From Sulfolobaceae archaeon (GTDB taxonomy: Archaea; Thermoproteota; Thermoprotei_A; Sulfolobales; Sulfolobaceae): a stretch of 64,000 nucleotides of DNA. A model generated the notes under the pieces. It ran no database searches and was not told the DNA's origin. It saw only the letters and a list, made by a program, of their open reading frames with translations. Shown here piece by piece: positions 52,822 through 60,175 of this stretch. Within the stretch, counting starts at the first letter, position 1. Each line of letters begins with the position of its first letter. The stretch spans positions 19,260 to 83,259 of the forward strand of contig JAPYVG010000005.1 of NCBI GenBank assembly GCA_028277025.1, given 5' to 3'. The position numbers were made by a program, and so were the translations under genes.

Positions 52822-52990
52822 CATTTCCTTCTTTCCTTATCGATTAAATTAAAAAGATAAGGACTAAATTACTAACTGATTTTTATTTCTAACTTTTGGG
52901 CTTCTAATTTTTAATCACTAACTGACTAGATCTCATCCTTATCAATTTCATTGTATAAAATTTTTAAATGAAGATTCCAGAATTTAACTT

Positions 52991-53414
52991 ATGTCATTTG
53001 ATTTAATGTGTAATAGTCCTATAGGTTTAGGGGGTATGTTTCAGACTTTTCCATTCAATGGTTCACTACTCTCCCTGATTAATCCTATTGGTGGATTTCT
53101 TGGAAATTTCGGTTTTCAAGTTTTCCCCTTTATGGGGCAGAATTTGGGAGTTATCCAGGCTATACATCCTTCGCTGTTTAGTATGTACCCTAATATTGGT
53201 TATACGATAAGGCTATGCCAGGGCCCCGGATTTTTAGGAGTAGAAACCGGGCATGCGGGTTTATTATCTTCTATTCTAGGGGGGTTCTACCTTTGATGAC
53301 TTCTCCCTTCATAATTCTCTTTTATCCTCATTAGGTATGATAGGAGGTTTAACTCCTTATAGTGGACTTGTGCCAGAGTCATCTTTATTTTCACTTATAG
53401 CATCATTGCTCTAG
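52991..53414 (+). pseudogene. hydrophobic Gly/Phe-rich ORF interrupted at a G6 run
   Basis: From ATG 52991 a 101-residue frame (MSFDLMCNSPIGLGGMFQTF onward) ends at TGA 53294-53296. Skipping one base in the six-G run 53279-53284 joins it to a frame of similar composition (DDFSLHNSLLSSLGMIGG, ending SLFSLIASLL) that stops at 53412-53414, about 140 residues in total. TATA-like TATAAAATTTTTAAAT lies upstream. It may be a pseudogene, a programmed shift, or a sequencing error in the run. It is rich in Gly, Phe, Leu and Ser, with no recognised family. Confidence 0.5.
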
Positions 53415-53466
53415 CTTTCAGTATACTATTTACAAACTTTTATTATCTTATTAAAATACATAAAGT

Positions 53467-54183
53467 GTGGATTGCATTGAAGTAGAGAATTTAGTTAAGT
53501 TCTATAACGGGATTAGAGTATTAGACTCTATTTCATTCCATATAGGTTGTGGGGAAAGATGGGCTTTAATAGGACCAAACGGTGCGGGGAAATCTACTAC
53601 TTTAAAAATCTTAGCAGGTTTAATTCCTTTAGATAGTGGAGAAGTTAGGGTAATGGGTTATAAGCCGGGGTCTGAAGAGGCAAAAAGACTGATAGGTTAC
53701 TTGCCGGAGGATTCAGACCCTTTTCCGGCATTATCCGTTGAGGACAATTTAAAATTCGTTGCTGCTTTACGTAATGTTAAAAATGCTGACGATCATATTG
53801 AATACCTTCTTACTTTACTTGACTTGTTAAAGTACCGTAATTATAAAGCCTCTTCACTCTCTAAGGGTAATAAGCAAAAGCTGGCAATCGCAATGGTTCT
53901 CTTATCTAAGCCTAAGATCTTATTACTTGACGAACCACTAAATTACTTAGACCTACCGTCCCAAGAGGTTGTTATACAGTTGCTTAACGAGTTAAAAGAC
54001 GTAACTATACTGGTTTCTACACACATTATGAGCATTGCGAATAGGCTGGCTACTAATGCATTAATCATTGTAAACGGTAGAATTATGTGGAAAGGAAAGT
54101 TTGAGGAGTTAAAGAGACTCGGTGAGGGGTCGTTAGAGAAAATTATTATTGATATAATGAGAGGTAAACTAGGAGTTAAATAA
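53467..54183 (+). CDS. ABC transporter ATP-binding protein
   Basis: 238 residues. Walker A GPNGAGKSTTLKIL, Q-loop region IGYLPEDSDPFPALS, signature SLSKGNKQKLAIA (variant of LSGGQ), Walker B ILLLDEPLNYLD, H-loop VSTHIM. The layout is that of export-type or multidrug ABC-2 ATPases. Starts on GTG. No permease gene lies next to it: the following genes are a toxin-antitoxin pair on the other strand. Its membrane partner may be elsewhere. Confidence 0.92.
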   Translation: MDCIEVENLVKFYNGIRVLDSISFHIGCGERWALIGPNGAGKSTTLKILAGLIPLDSGEVRVMGYKPGSEEAKRLIGYLPEDSDPFPALSVEDNLKFVAALRNVKNADDHIEYLLTLLDLLKYRNYKASSLSKGNKQKLAIAMVLLSKPKILLLDEPLNYLDLPSQEVVIQLLNELKDVTILVSTHIMSIANRLATNALIIVNGRIMWKGKFEELKRLGEGSLEKIIIDIMRGKLGVK

Positions 54184-54254
54184 ACCCACTTTTAATTTAA
54201 TGTCGGCGGAATATCGAGAGAATTAGTAAATTAAACCTAATAGTTACTTAAAAA

Positions 54255-54641
54255 CTAGTCTATAAATTCTATCTCTTCTACTTTCCTGTTTTCAAGTTCC
54301 TTTTCCCTTCTAAATAACGCTTTAGACTTCAAGTATTTTGCAGTAGCTATTGAAAAGCAGTCAGCTAAAGAGATGCCGTATTTGCATTTGCATTCAGCAG
54401 CGTACCTCATTATAATAGGTTTTACTCCTATGATCTTGAATCCGGCCCTAGCTATCGTCTTTACTATTCTTTTTGCCTTGTCCTCACCTAATTTCCTGCA
54501 TAATACATAATATACTTCGGTTAAATTGACAACGTTTATATAAGGCTCTATCTCCCCTCTGAGGATCTCATCATAATATTCCCTAAATTTTCCCTCTAGA
54601 AATGATAAGATAATCCCGCTATCAAGGACTAGCTTCCTCAT
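54255..54641 (-). CDS. vapC: VapC-type PIN-domain toxin RNase
   Basis: 128 residues. PIN core with acidic residues at LVLDSGIILSFLEG, INVNLTEVYYVLCRK-type helix (NLTEVYYVL), and SLADCFSIATAKYLKS. Cleaves RNA when released from its antitoxin. The start overlaps the upstream vapB gene by 20 bases, the usual TA arrangement. Confidence 0.9.
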   Translation of the reverse strand: MRKLVLDSGIILSFLEGKFREYYDEILRGEIEPYINVVNLTEVYYVLCRKLGEDKAKRIVKTIARAGFKIIGVKPIIMRYAAECKCKYGISLADCFSIATAKYLKSKALFRREKELENRKVEEIEFID

Positions 54642-54858
54642 CTTCTTTACGACTCCTAATTAACTCTTCATACAACTCTACACCTTTAGCTATGCCGAAC
54701 AATTTCTCAGCGTATTTCTTTTTTATACCTTCGTTTCTTTCAATGAGATAATTTATTACATCATCATACGACACTCTTTTTCCGGTTTTCTTCTCTAACA
54801 TTCCGGCAATTTCCGTTAATTTCTTCTTAGTCTCGGGCTTAACTTTAATTGTTTCCAC
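54622..54858 (-). CDS. vapB: VapB-type antitoxin
   Basis: 78 residues. METIKVKPETKKKLTEIAGM and KKTGKRVSYDDVINYLIERN resemble a ribbon-helix-helix antitoxin with a C-terminal toxin-binding helix. It overlaps vapC. Expected to neutralise VapC and repress the operon. Confidence 0.88.
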   Translation of the reverse strand: METIKVKPETKKKLTEIAGMLEKKTGKRVSYDDVINYLIERNEGIKKKYAEKLFGIAKGVELYEELIRSRKEDEEASP

Positions 54859-55152
54859 AAATTCTACTTTTTCTACCTCCTTTTAAAACTTGACTCTTGT
54901 AAATAAAGATTCTGGCTTATACGTTATTAATCGTGTTTGTAATTCCTCTAGTAGTAGGAATATAATAGTTTAATGATGGTACTACAAGATTGTGAACTAA
55001 CTTACATTCCTTAATGGTAGTGTAACTAAGGTGATTACAACTGTAAGAAATTAAGAATGTTGTTAAATTATAGGAGTATATCCATGATGATGAGGTAAGG
55101 ACAGAAAGTTTTAATTAGCAATGTAAAGAGATTAGTAATGGCGGGGTTAAAT
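54859..55152. other. intergenic region upstream of initiator tRNA
   Basis: 294 bases, AT-rich. An isolated ATGATGA near 55084 has no matching D box. A TTTTAATTA stretch near 55110 may belong to the tRNA promoter. I see no gene here. Confidence 0.4.
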
Positions 55153-55226
55153 AGCGGCGTAGGGTAGCCTGGTAGCCCGCGGGGCTCATAACCCCGAGAT
55201 CCCAGGTTCAAATCCTGGCGCCGCTA
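55153..55226 (+). tRNA. initiator tRNA-Met(CAT)
   Basis: Acceptor AGCGGCG/CGCCGCT has the A1-U72 pair, and the anticodon stem ends in three G-C pairs (GGG/CCC next to loop CTCATAA), both marks of archaeal initiator tRNA. T arm CCAGG-TTCAAAT-CCTGG, discriminator A at 55226. The three bases after it, 55227-55229, are CCA, so the 3' end appears to be encoded, unlike the other tRNAs in the window. Confidence 0.95.
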
Positions 55227-55248
55227 CCATCTCGCCCCCGCCTCCATC

Positions 55249-55296
55249 ATGATGATAAACTTTTTATGATCAATGATTAAAGCCCTGGATCGCTGA
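55249..55296 (+). ncRNA. candidate C/D box sRNA, first of a tandem pair
   Basis: C box ATGATGA (55249-55255), C' like ATGATTA (55273-55279), D box CTGA (55293-55296). The total span of 48 bases is typical. The D guide (55282-55292) is complementary to CGATCCAGGGC. No clear D' box, so this is a candidate only. Confidence 0.35.
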
Positions 55297-55297
55297 A

Positions 55298-55348
55298 ATG
55301 ATGACAAAGAGCCGAATGGAACAATGACAGTTTGTGGGCAGCCACTGA
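55298..55348 (+). ncRNA. candidate C/D box sRNA, second of a tandem pair
   Basis: C box ATGATGA (55298-55304), weak C' ATGACAG (55324-55330), D box CTGA (55345-55348), span 51 bases. The D guide (55334-55344) is complementary to TGGCTGCCCAC. It begins one base after the D box of the preceding candidate, within the 160-base gap between initiator tRNA and the next gene. Confidence 0.38.
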
Positions 55349-55387
55349 AAGTAGAAAATATATTTTCCCATTCCTTTCTTTTATTTT

Positions 55388-56059
55388 GTGGTAAAAAAGG
55401 GAGCAAAAAATAGCAAAAAAGGTAAGTCCCTAGTTCCTATTCCTGAATCAATTTACGAGGATTTCGCTGAGTTAGTATACTCCTTATATAAAATTAGGGT
55501 TACATCATTTGATGGGATAAAAGATCCAGATGAATTACCTAAAAAGAAGCTTTATGAGTTATTATCTAATGTAAACTATTTATTGAGGGTAACTAAGAAT
55601 AGGGATTTAATAGATTATATTACGTTTGTAGTCCTCTCATTTTTCTCGTCAAGAAGTTCATTATTCTCACTGATCCCGATTACTACTATCAATAAAATAG
55701 TGAAAAATGACGAAGGGTTAAGGGAGAGCATTAGAAGTACGTTAATAACAGTTTTAACAACATATGCGAGCCAGATTAAAGATTACGTTGATCCGCAGAA
55801 CTTAAATGAGCAAAAAATAATAAATCTAGTCTCATTTCTCCCGGTTCTCTCACAACTCTCCCCGAGTGTTAATGTGATTAAGAGTGACGAGAGATATTCT
55901 GTCTTTATTAACATTCAGGGGGCTGAAAAAGAATTACTAGAAGTGTTAGCTGATGCTATAATAAATTTTTTTACAAATTTAGGGTTTAAGACTGAAAACT
56001 TAAAAATTTTGGAACAAGTCATTAAACTGGATTTAGTTACTATTAGCCAAAACAAATAG
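55388..56059 (+). CDS. hypothetical protein
   Basis: 223 residues starting on GTG, with a lysine-rich N-terminus (VKKGAKNSKKGKSLV) and an otherwise helical body: IYEDFAELVYSLYKIRVTSF, KLYELLSNVNYLLRVTKNRD, LINLV-type repeats, and a terminal domain ELLEVLADAIINFFTNLGFK. TATA-like TTTCTTTTATTTT just upstream. Family not recognised. Confidence 0.65.
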   Translation: MVKKGAKNSKKGKSLVPIPESIYEDFAELVYSLYKIRVTSFDGIKDPDELPKKKLYELLSNVNYLLRVTKNRDLIDYITFVVLSFFSSRSSLFSLIPITTINKIVKNDEGLRESIRSTLITVLTTYASQIKDYVDPQNLNEQKIINLVSFLPVLSQLSPSVNVIKSDERYSVFINIQGAEKELLEVLADAIINFFTNLGFKTENLKILEQVIKLDLVTISQNK

Positions 56060-56084
56060 TGTTTTAGTAAACGCATTGATAATC

Positions 56085-56113
56085 TTTATATACTACTGTA
56101 TATAATTGTATAC
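56085..56113 (+). promoter_or_regulatory. TATA box and palindromic operator-like site at the RHH-like gene
   Basis: TTTATATAC (56085-56093) stands about 22-30 bases before ATG 56115. Between it and the ATG lies GTATATAATTGTATAC (56098-56113), a near-perfect 16-bp palindrome covering the expected transcription start. A repressor bound here would block initiation; the RHH-like product of the gene is the obvious candidate. Confidence 0.45.
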
Positions 56114-56114
56114 T

Positions 56115-56618
56115 ATGGGACGAAGGTCTTGTTTTATGTCTGACGAGGCGTATGAAATCATCAGAAAGTACGCTGAGAATTCTGGTAAATCAATTTATGA
56201 TTCAACAAATGATGCTATTCAAGTATTTTGGGGAATATATTCGATAATGGGTGAAGGGATCAACGCTTTTCTTGAGGAATTTCAGCTTTACATAATGTTA
56301 AAAAACCTTAATGGGTTAAGGATAAATACTCAAACTACTCCTCCCTCAACCCTCTCAATCTATTTAGAAACATACATTAGGGCAAAGGTTTCGGATGAAG
56401 ATAGACTAGCTGATGAGACTATCTTAACTCTCACCCTTCTTTCGCAGTTTTTAAATTGTAAAGCGACTAAAACACCCAAGGGGGAATATATCTACATGTT
56501 TGAAAACGAGGAAGACGCAAAATACTTTGAGGATTTACTTAACAATTTATCAGTATCATTAAAAATCAAACTGAACATAAATAGGGATAAAAAGGTTGTG
56601 AGAGTAAGCTTTAAATGA
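56115..56618 (+). CDS. hypothetical protein with RHH-like N-terminus
   Basis: About 167 residues from ATG 56115; TTG 56106 is a possible earlier start. The N-terminus GRRSCFMSDEAYEIIRKYAE then SGKSIYDSTNDAIQVFWGIY could be a ribbon-helix-helix-type DNA-binding unit. The rest is mixed, with beta strands at the end (EYIYMFENEEDAKYFEDLL). A palindrome overlaps its promoter. The stop shares ATGA with the DUF1464 gene, which ties it to the cluster that follows. Confidence 0.65.
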   Translation: MGRRSCFMSDEAYEIIRKYAENSGKSIYDSTNDAIQVFWGIYSIMGEGINAFLEEFQLYIMLKNLNGLRINTQTTPPSTLSIYLETYIRAKVSDEDRLADETILTLTLLSQFLNCKATKTPKGEYIYMFENEEDAKYFEDLLNNLSVSLKIKLNINRDKKVVRVSFK

Positions 56619-57520
56619 TATTCGCTGGCGTGGACCCTGGAAGCGGAAGTTATGAAGTAGCATTTGTTGATGAACTGGGAAGAGTAATTAAGTATTTCAA
56701 CATTCCCTCGGACTTAGTGAGACTTGAGTATTATAAGTTGATTCAAGAGATTAAGAAATATAGACCAAATACAGTAGCCATGCCTTCGGGTCACGGATTA
56801 CCTTTTGTAAAAAGTAGTGAGATTAATGATAAAGAAATTTTCTTACTCACCTTAGCAGACCCAGAAAAGGAAGGACATTTAAGGAACTTCTTACGGGCTT
56901 CTAAATTCTTACTCCCTAACGCATACACTGTTCCCGGCGTAATAGAGTTAGAAAGTGTAAAGAAGTATAAGAAAATTAACGTTATCGATATGGGGACTGC
57001 CGATAAGGTTGCTTCAGCCTTCTTTTATCGCACTATTTACGATAGTTTTGTGTTATTTGAGGTAGGTACTAATTTCTCTTCTATAATAGTTGTTAGAGAC
57101 GGTAAGATAATAGACGGTTTTGGGGGGACAATAATTCCCGGCCATTCCTCTGCTGGTTTTATTGATGGTGAGGTTGCTTATCTCCTTTTTAAGCACTCTA
57201 AGATTACTAAGGAAACAATATACACTAACGGCTGTTGGGAAAGAGGTATCGAGATCGCAAGAATAATTGCAGAGTGGTACTCCTCAAAATACGATTTGCC
57301 AATAATAGTTTCTGGAAAGAGGAAGGACGAAGTTGATTTCGGTATTAAGTTCTCTTTTCCTTACAAGGAATCTTCAGTAGGTTCAGCTTATATAGCTAAC
57401 GCGTTAGGGGGAGGAATTTATAGGAAATACTTAGATTTCCTTAAAAGCAGTGGGACTCCAATAGATTATGTGAGGTTAAAGGGATGGGAAGAGATTATTT
57501 CCTTGATAAAGACCTTATAA
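56615..57520 (+). CDS. DUF1464-family ASKHA ATPase (sometimes called butyrate kinase-like)
   Basis: 301 residues of the actin/sugar kinase/Hsp70 fold. First phosphate loop FAGVDPGSGSYEVAFVDE, second INVIDMGTADKVASAFFYR, and FVLFEVGTNFSSIIVVRDGK. The later GGTIIPGHSSAGFIDGEVA and VGSAYIANALGGGIYRKYLD complete the family pattern. Butyrate kinase activity is a database prediction, not established. First gene of a four-gene set in which every junction overlaps. Confidence 0.85.
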   Translation: MIFAGVDPGSGSYEVAFVDELGRVIKYFNIPSDLVRLEYYKLIQEIKKYRPNTVAMPSGHGLPFVKSSEINDKEIFLLTLADPEKEGHLRNFLRASKFLLPNAYTVPGVIELESVKKYKKINVIDMGTADKVASAFFYRTIYDSFVLFEVGTNFSSIIVVRDGKIIDGFGGTIIPGHSSAGFIDGEVAYLLFKHSKITKETIYTNGCWERGIEIARIIAEWYSSKYDLPIIVSGKRKDEVDFGIKFSFPYKESSVGSAYIANALGGGIYRKYLDFLKSSGTPIDYVRLKGWEEIISLIKTL

Positions 57521-58392
57521 TAGATCTCAACGATAATATTTATCTAGTTTATACTAACATAAATCCTTACGGTTACGTTTATGCGATGCTGAAATACGTT
57601 TATACTGGGAAAGGGATATGGAAAGGGTACGAGAGAGTTTTGAGAGAATATGGTGTTAAAAACATGTTAAAACTCAACCAAGAGTTCACTTATGAGCCAT
57701 GTTACGGAGTTTCATTCCCGACGATTAAAAAATCTAAAATAAAAAAACACTTATTACCAGAGGAAAGGCTTACTGAAATCATTAAAAGCCCTAAGGACGA
57801 GTTAGAGGAGAGGGTAGTTTCGTTATATTGTGAGACTGAGCCCAAAAGAGCCGGTATAACGGGGAGTATATTAGCGGGGATTCACCACGAGAAATCCGAT
57901 ATAGATTTAGTAGTTTACGGCTGTAAAGAGAGTGTTGATTTCCTTGAGTCATTTAGTGGATTCGATGAGGATAAAGAATGGATCGTTGAGACATCTAAAA
58001 ATTATGGGTTAAGTTTAGACCATGCTAAAAGTTTATACGATAAAAGAGTTAGGGGTGTTTTTAAAGGTGTTAAGTTTTCAGTCCTTTTTGTTAAAGATAA
58101 GGTTGAAAGGCCTTGTGAAGATGTTTGTGTTAGAATTAGAAAAGTCAAGCTTAGAGCGGAAGTTAAGGCGGATTGTAATGCCTTGTTTTACCCTTCTCGA
58201 GTATATTTATATAATGTGAACGGCCTTGCAGAGAAGCCTTCAGAGTTAATATCTTATGAAGGAATTTACTCATTACTACTTTATAAGGCTAGAACGATAG
58301 AGGTTGAGGGTATGCTAATTAATTGTAATGGCGAGTATAAAGTGGTTGTTGGTGATAGGGATGTACAAGGATATGTTAGACGAATTCTGTAA
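57484..58392 (+). CDS. nucleotidyltransferase-fold protein (COG1665-like)
   Basis: 302 residues. The nucleotidyltransferase signature is GITGSILAGIHHEKSDIDLV: Gly127-Ser128 followed by Asp139 and Asp141. A long N-terminal part (VYTNINPYGYVYAMLKYVYT) precedes it, and a beta-rich C-terminal part carries cysteines (KDKVERPCEDVCVRIRKVKL). It overlaps the DUF1464 gene by 37 bases and the CitG-like gene by 32. The target that receives the nucleotide group is unknown. In malonate decarboxylase systems MdcG, also a nucleotidyltransferase, works after the CitG-like MdcB. Confidence 0.8.
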   Translation: MGRDYFLDKDLIIDLNDNIYLVYTNINPYGYVYAMLKYVYTGKGIWKGYERVLREYGVKNMLKLNQEFTYEPCYGVSFPTIKKSKIKKHLLPEERLTEIIKSPKDELEERVVSLYCETEPKRAGITGSILAGIHHEKSDIDLVVYGCKESVDFLESFSGFDEDKEWIVETSKNYGLSLDHAKSLYDKRVRGVFKGVKFSVLFVKDKVERPCEDVCVRIRKVKLRAEVKADCNALFYPSRVYLYNVNGLAEKPSELISYEGIYSLLLYKARTIEVEGMLINCNGEYKVVVGDRDVQGYVRRIL

Positions 58393-59251
58393 CTCTATTT
58401 CTTATATTCTATCTTATTCAACAGTTTTAGAGAGCATGTATAATAAGCCGGGTAATGCGTCGAGGTATAGGGATATAAAAAGCGTAAGATTTGAGGACTT
58501 AATTTCATCGGCACTTATTATGAAAGATTATTACAAGGACTTATGTATTAAGGGTTATAACAAGCGGAGACCAATTTTTGACTCATTATACTATGCTGTT
58601 TTAAAGAGCAAGGAAATGGGGATAAACTTCTCAATTTTAGGCACGGCTCTCCAGTTAATCCCCCTATCTTTCTCCTCTTTAGCAAGGAGTTTAGAGGATG
58701 TTATTAAAAAAGCGTCCATTACTATTAGGACTTTAGACGAGAGGGATTCGTTGTATTTCTCTAAAACATTATCCCTACTGAACTTAAGCTATTTGGGCTT
58801 TAACGAGCAAATGGACTATAGGGAAATGATAGGCAAACCGCTTTATGAGGTTTTAGTTTATTCCTCAAGGATTGACAGTTCTGTTAAAAACATGCTCGAA
58901 GACTATAAGTACTCGCTCAAAGTATCAGATAACATAGAAAAGTTAGGGGTAAAAGAAGGTATTATAAAGGGTTTTCTTGAAGTTTTATGTGAGTTGCCTG
59001 ATGGTTTAGTTTACAGGAAGCACGGGGGAAGAGTTGCTTTAGAAGTTTCTAATTACGCTTGTGAGGTAATCAAAAACCCCTCCTTATTGGAAGAATTTGA
59101 TAAATACTTAATTCAAAACAATTTAAACCCTGGGTCTACAGCTGATATTGTTGCGGTTGGTATTGTTTTAAATAAACTGAGGGATTGGTATGACAAGAAT
59201 AGCCTTAATTACTCGCGTGCCTTGCAGAGAGGATGCGATAGAATACCTTAA
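58361..59251 (+). CDS. CitG/MdcB-like triphosphoribosyl-dephospho-CoA synthase
   Basis: About 296 residues from ATG 58361. An all-helical protein: LESMYNKPGNASRYRDIKSV matches the family's KPG-x-V-x-R segment, FEDLISSALIMKDYY the next helix, and NLNPGSTADIVAVGIVLNKL the hallmark C-terminal NPG-x-x-AD. CitG/MdcB make 2'-(5''-triphosphoribosyl)-3'-dephospho-CoA, precursor of the prosthetic group of citrate lyase or malonate decarboxylase. Neither enzyme is seen here. The start lies in the upstream gene; the end overlaps the next by 62 bases. Confidence 0.82.
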   Translation: MYKDMLDEFCNSISYILSYSTVLESMYNKPGNASRYRDIKSVRFEDLISSALIMKDYYKDLCIKGYNKRRPIFDSLYYAVLKSKEMGINFSILGTALQLIPLSFSSLARSLEDVIKKASITIRTLDERDSLYFSKTLSLLNLSYLGFNEQMDYREMIGKPLYEVLVYSSRIDSSVKNMLEDYKYSLKVSDNIEKLGVKEGIIKGFLEVLCELPDGLVYRKHGGRVALEVSNYACEVIKNPSLLEEFDKYLIQNNLNPGSTADIVAVGIVLNKLRDWYDKNSLNYSRALQRGCDRIP

Positions 59252-59636
59252 CGGGTTACAAGTAGATTATATAATAGGCTTAGGAGACGTAGAATGTCCA
59301 CAATACTTAAATAATTACTACGGTATACTAGGGGAGATGGATGAAGTGACAATAATGAAATATCTTAGGAAGAGCAAGAGGCTGATAACGGATAGGGTCG
59401 ACTTGTTTTCAGTAAATTTCTCAACAGATTACGTATTATCCCACTTTTCACCGAGAAGTTCTCAGAAAGTAATGGGAGAAGTGTTACAGTATAAGCCTAA
59501 AGTCCTAATTCACGGGCATTCCGAAAACCAAGAAGAATACTATGTCTTAGACGTTAAGGTAATATCAGTTGGGAGTTTTGAAAAGGGGTATTATCTTCTT
59601 TTCGAGAATGGTAAGTTTATTAAAAGTCAACGTTAA
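59190..59636 (+). CDS. calcineurin-like phosphoesterase-type protein, reduced
   Basis: 148 residues. VDYIIGLGDVECPQYLNNYY and YYGILGEMDE correspond to the GD and GN-D motifs of metallophosphoesterases, and KPKVLIHGHSENQEEYYVLD to the final GH-x-H. Several metal ligands of the N-terminal D-x-H motif are missing (ALITRVPCRE), so activity is doubtful. It overlaps the CitG-like gene by 62 bases and the convergent acetyltransferase gene by 17. Confidence 0.75.
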   Translation: MTRIALITRVPCREDAIEYLNGLQVDYIIGLGDVECPQYLNNYYGILGEMDEVTIMKYLRKSKRLITDRVDLFSVNFSTDYVLSHFSPRSSQKVMGEVLQYKPKVLIHGHSENQEEYYVLDVKVISVGSFEKGYYLLFENGKFIKSQR

Positions 59637-60144
59637 AGTCCTCCAAAGACCTTGCCATTAAATAAGCATCCTCACCGTCAGCGTAATAATGCTTCAGTAC
59701 TTTAACTTCCTTAAAACCTAACTTCTTATAAAGGTTAATTGCAGGGATATTACTTACTCTAACTTCTAGGTATACTTCCTCAGCCTTGTAAACATCTCTC
59801 ATGGATTTTAAAGAGGCTATTAATAGAGACTTTCCAATCCCCATTCTCCTATAATGTTCTAAAACTGCTATTGAAACTACATGGCCTTTCTTTACAAGCG
59901 TTGGTATTTGTTTTACATTACTAAAACCCCACTCTATCCTAGGCATTATGTAACCAACAACTTGACCGTCAACCTCAGCTACGTAAAATGCCCCGTTATA
60001 CTCCTTTAAATGTTCAACAAAAAAGTAGTAAGGATAGTTTTCTGGCAAGGAAAGCCTGTTTATCTTAATTATCTGATCAATGTCTGTAAGTCTCGCTAAT
60101 CTTACAATATATGAACCACGTTTAAACGATTCCACAAGTTCCAT
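59620..60144 (-). CDS. ard1: N-terminal protein acetyltransferase (Ard1/RimI type)
   Basis: 174 residues of the GNAT fold. The acetyl-CoA pyrophosphate loop is YRRMGIGKSLLIASL, preceded by VVSIAVLEHY; substrate-side segment LPENYPYYFFVEHLKEYNGA and the late NIPAINLYKKLGFKEVKVLK match the Sulfolobus Ard1 enzyme, which acetylates N-termini of many proteins. Divergent from coaBC. Confidence 0.93.
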   Translation of the reverse strand: MELVESFKRGSYIVRLARLTDIDQIIKINRLSLPENYPYYFFVEHLKEYNGAFYVAEVDGQVVGYIMPRIEWGFSNVKQIPTLVKKGHVVSIAVLEHYRRMGIGKSLLIASLKSMRDVYKAEEVYLEVRVSNIPAINLYKKLGFKEVKVLKHYYADGEDAYLMARSLEDFNVDF

Positions 60145-60175
60145 AATATAAGGTTTTTAGTTATAATATAAATTT

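Noticed and set aside
53294..53350. TGATGA resembling a C box after the split hydrophobic ORF
   Set aside because: No C' or D box follows at a usable distance, and the bases fit the continued reading frame.
55224..55406. 60-codon minus-strand frame
   Set aside because: It crosses the sRNA candidates and the tRNA end, with no coding character.
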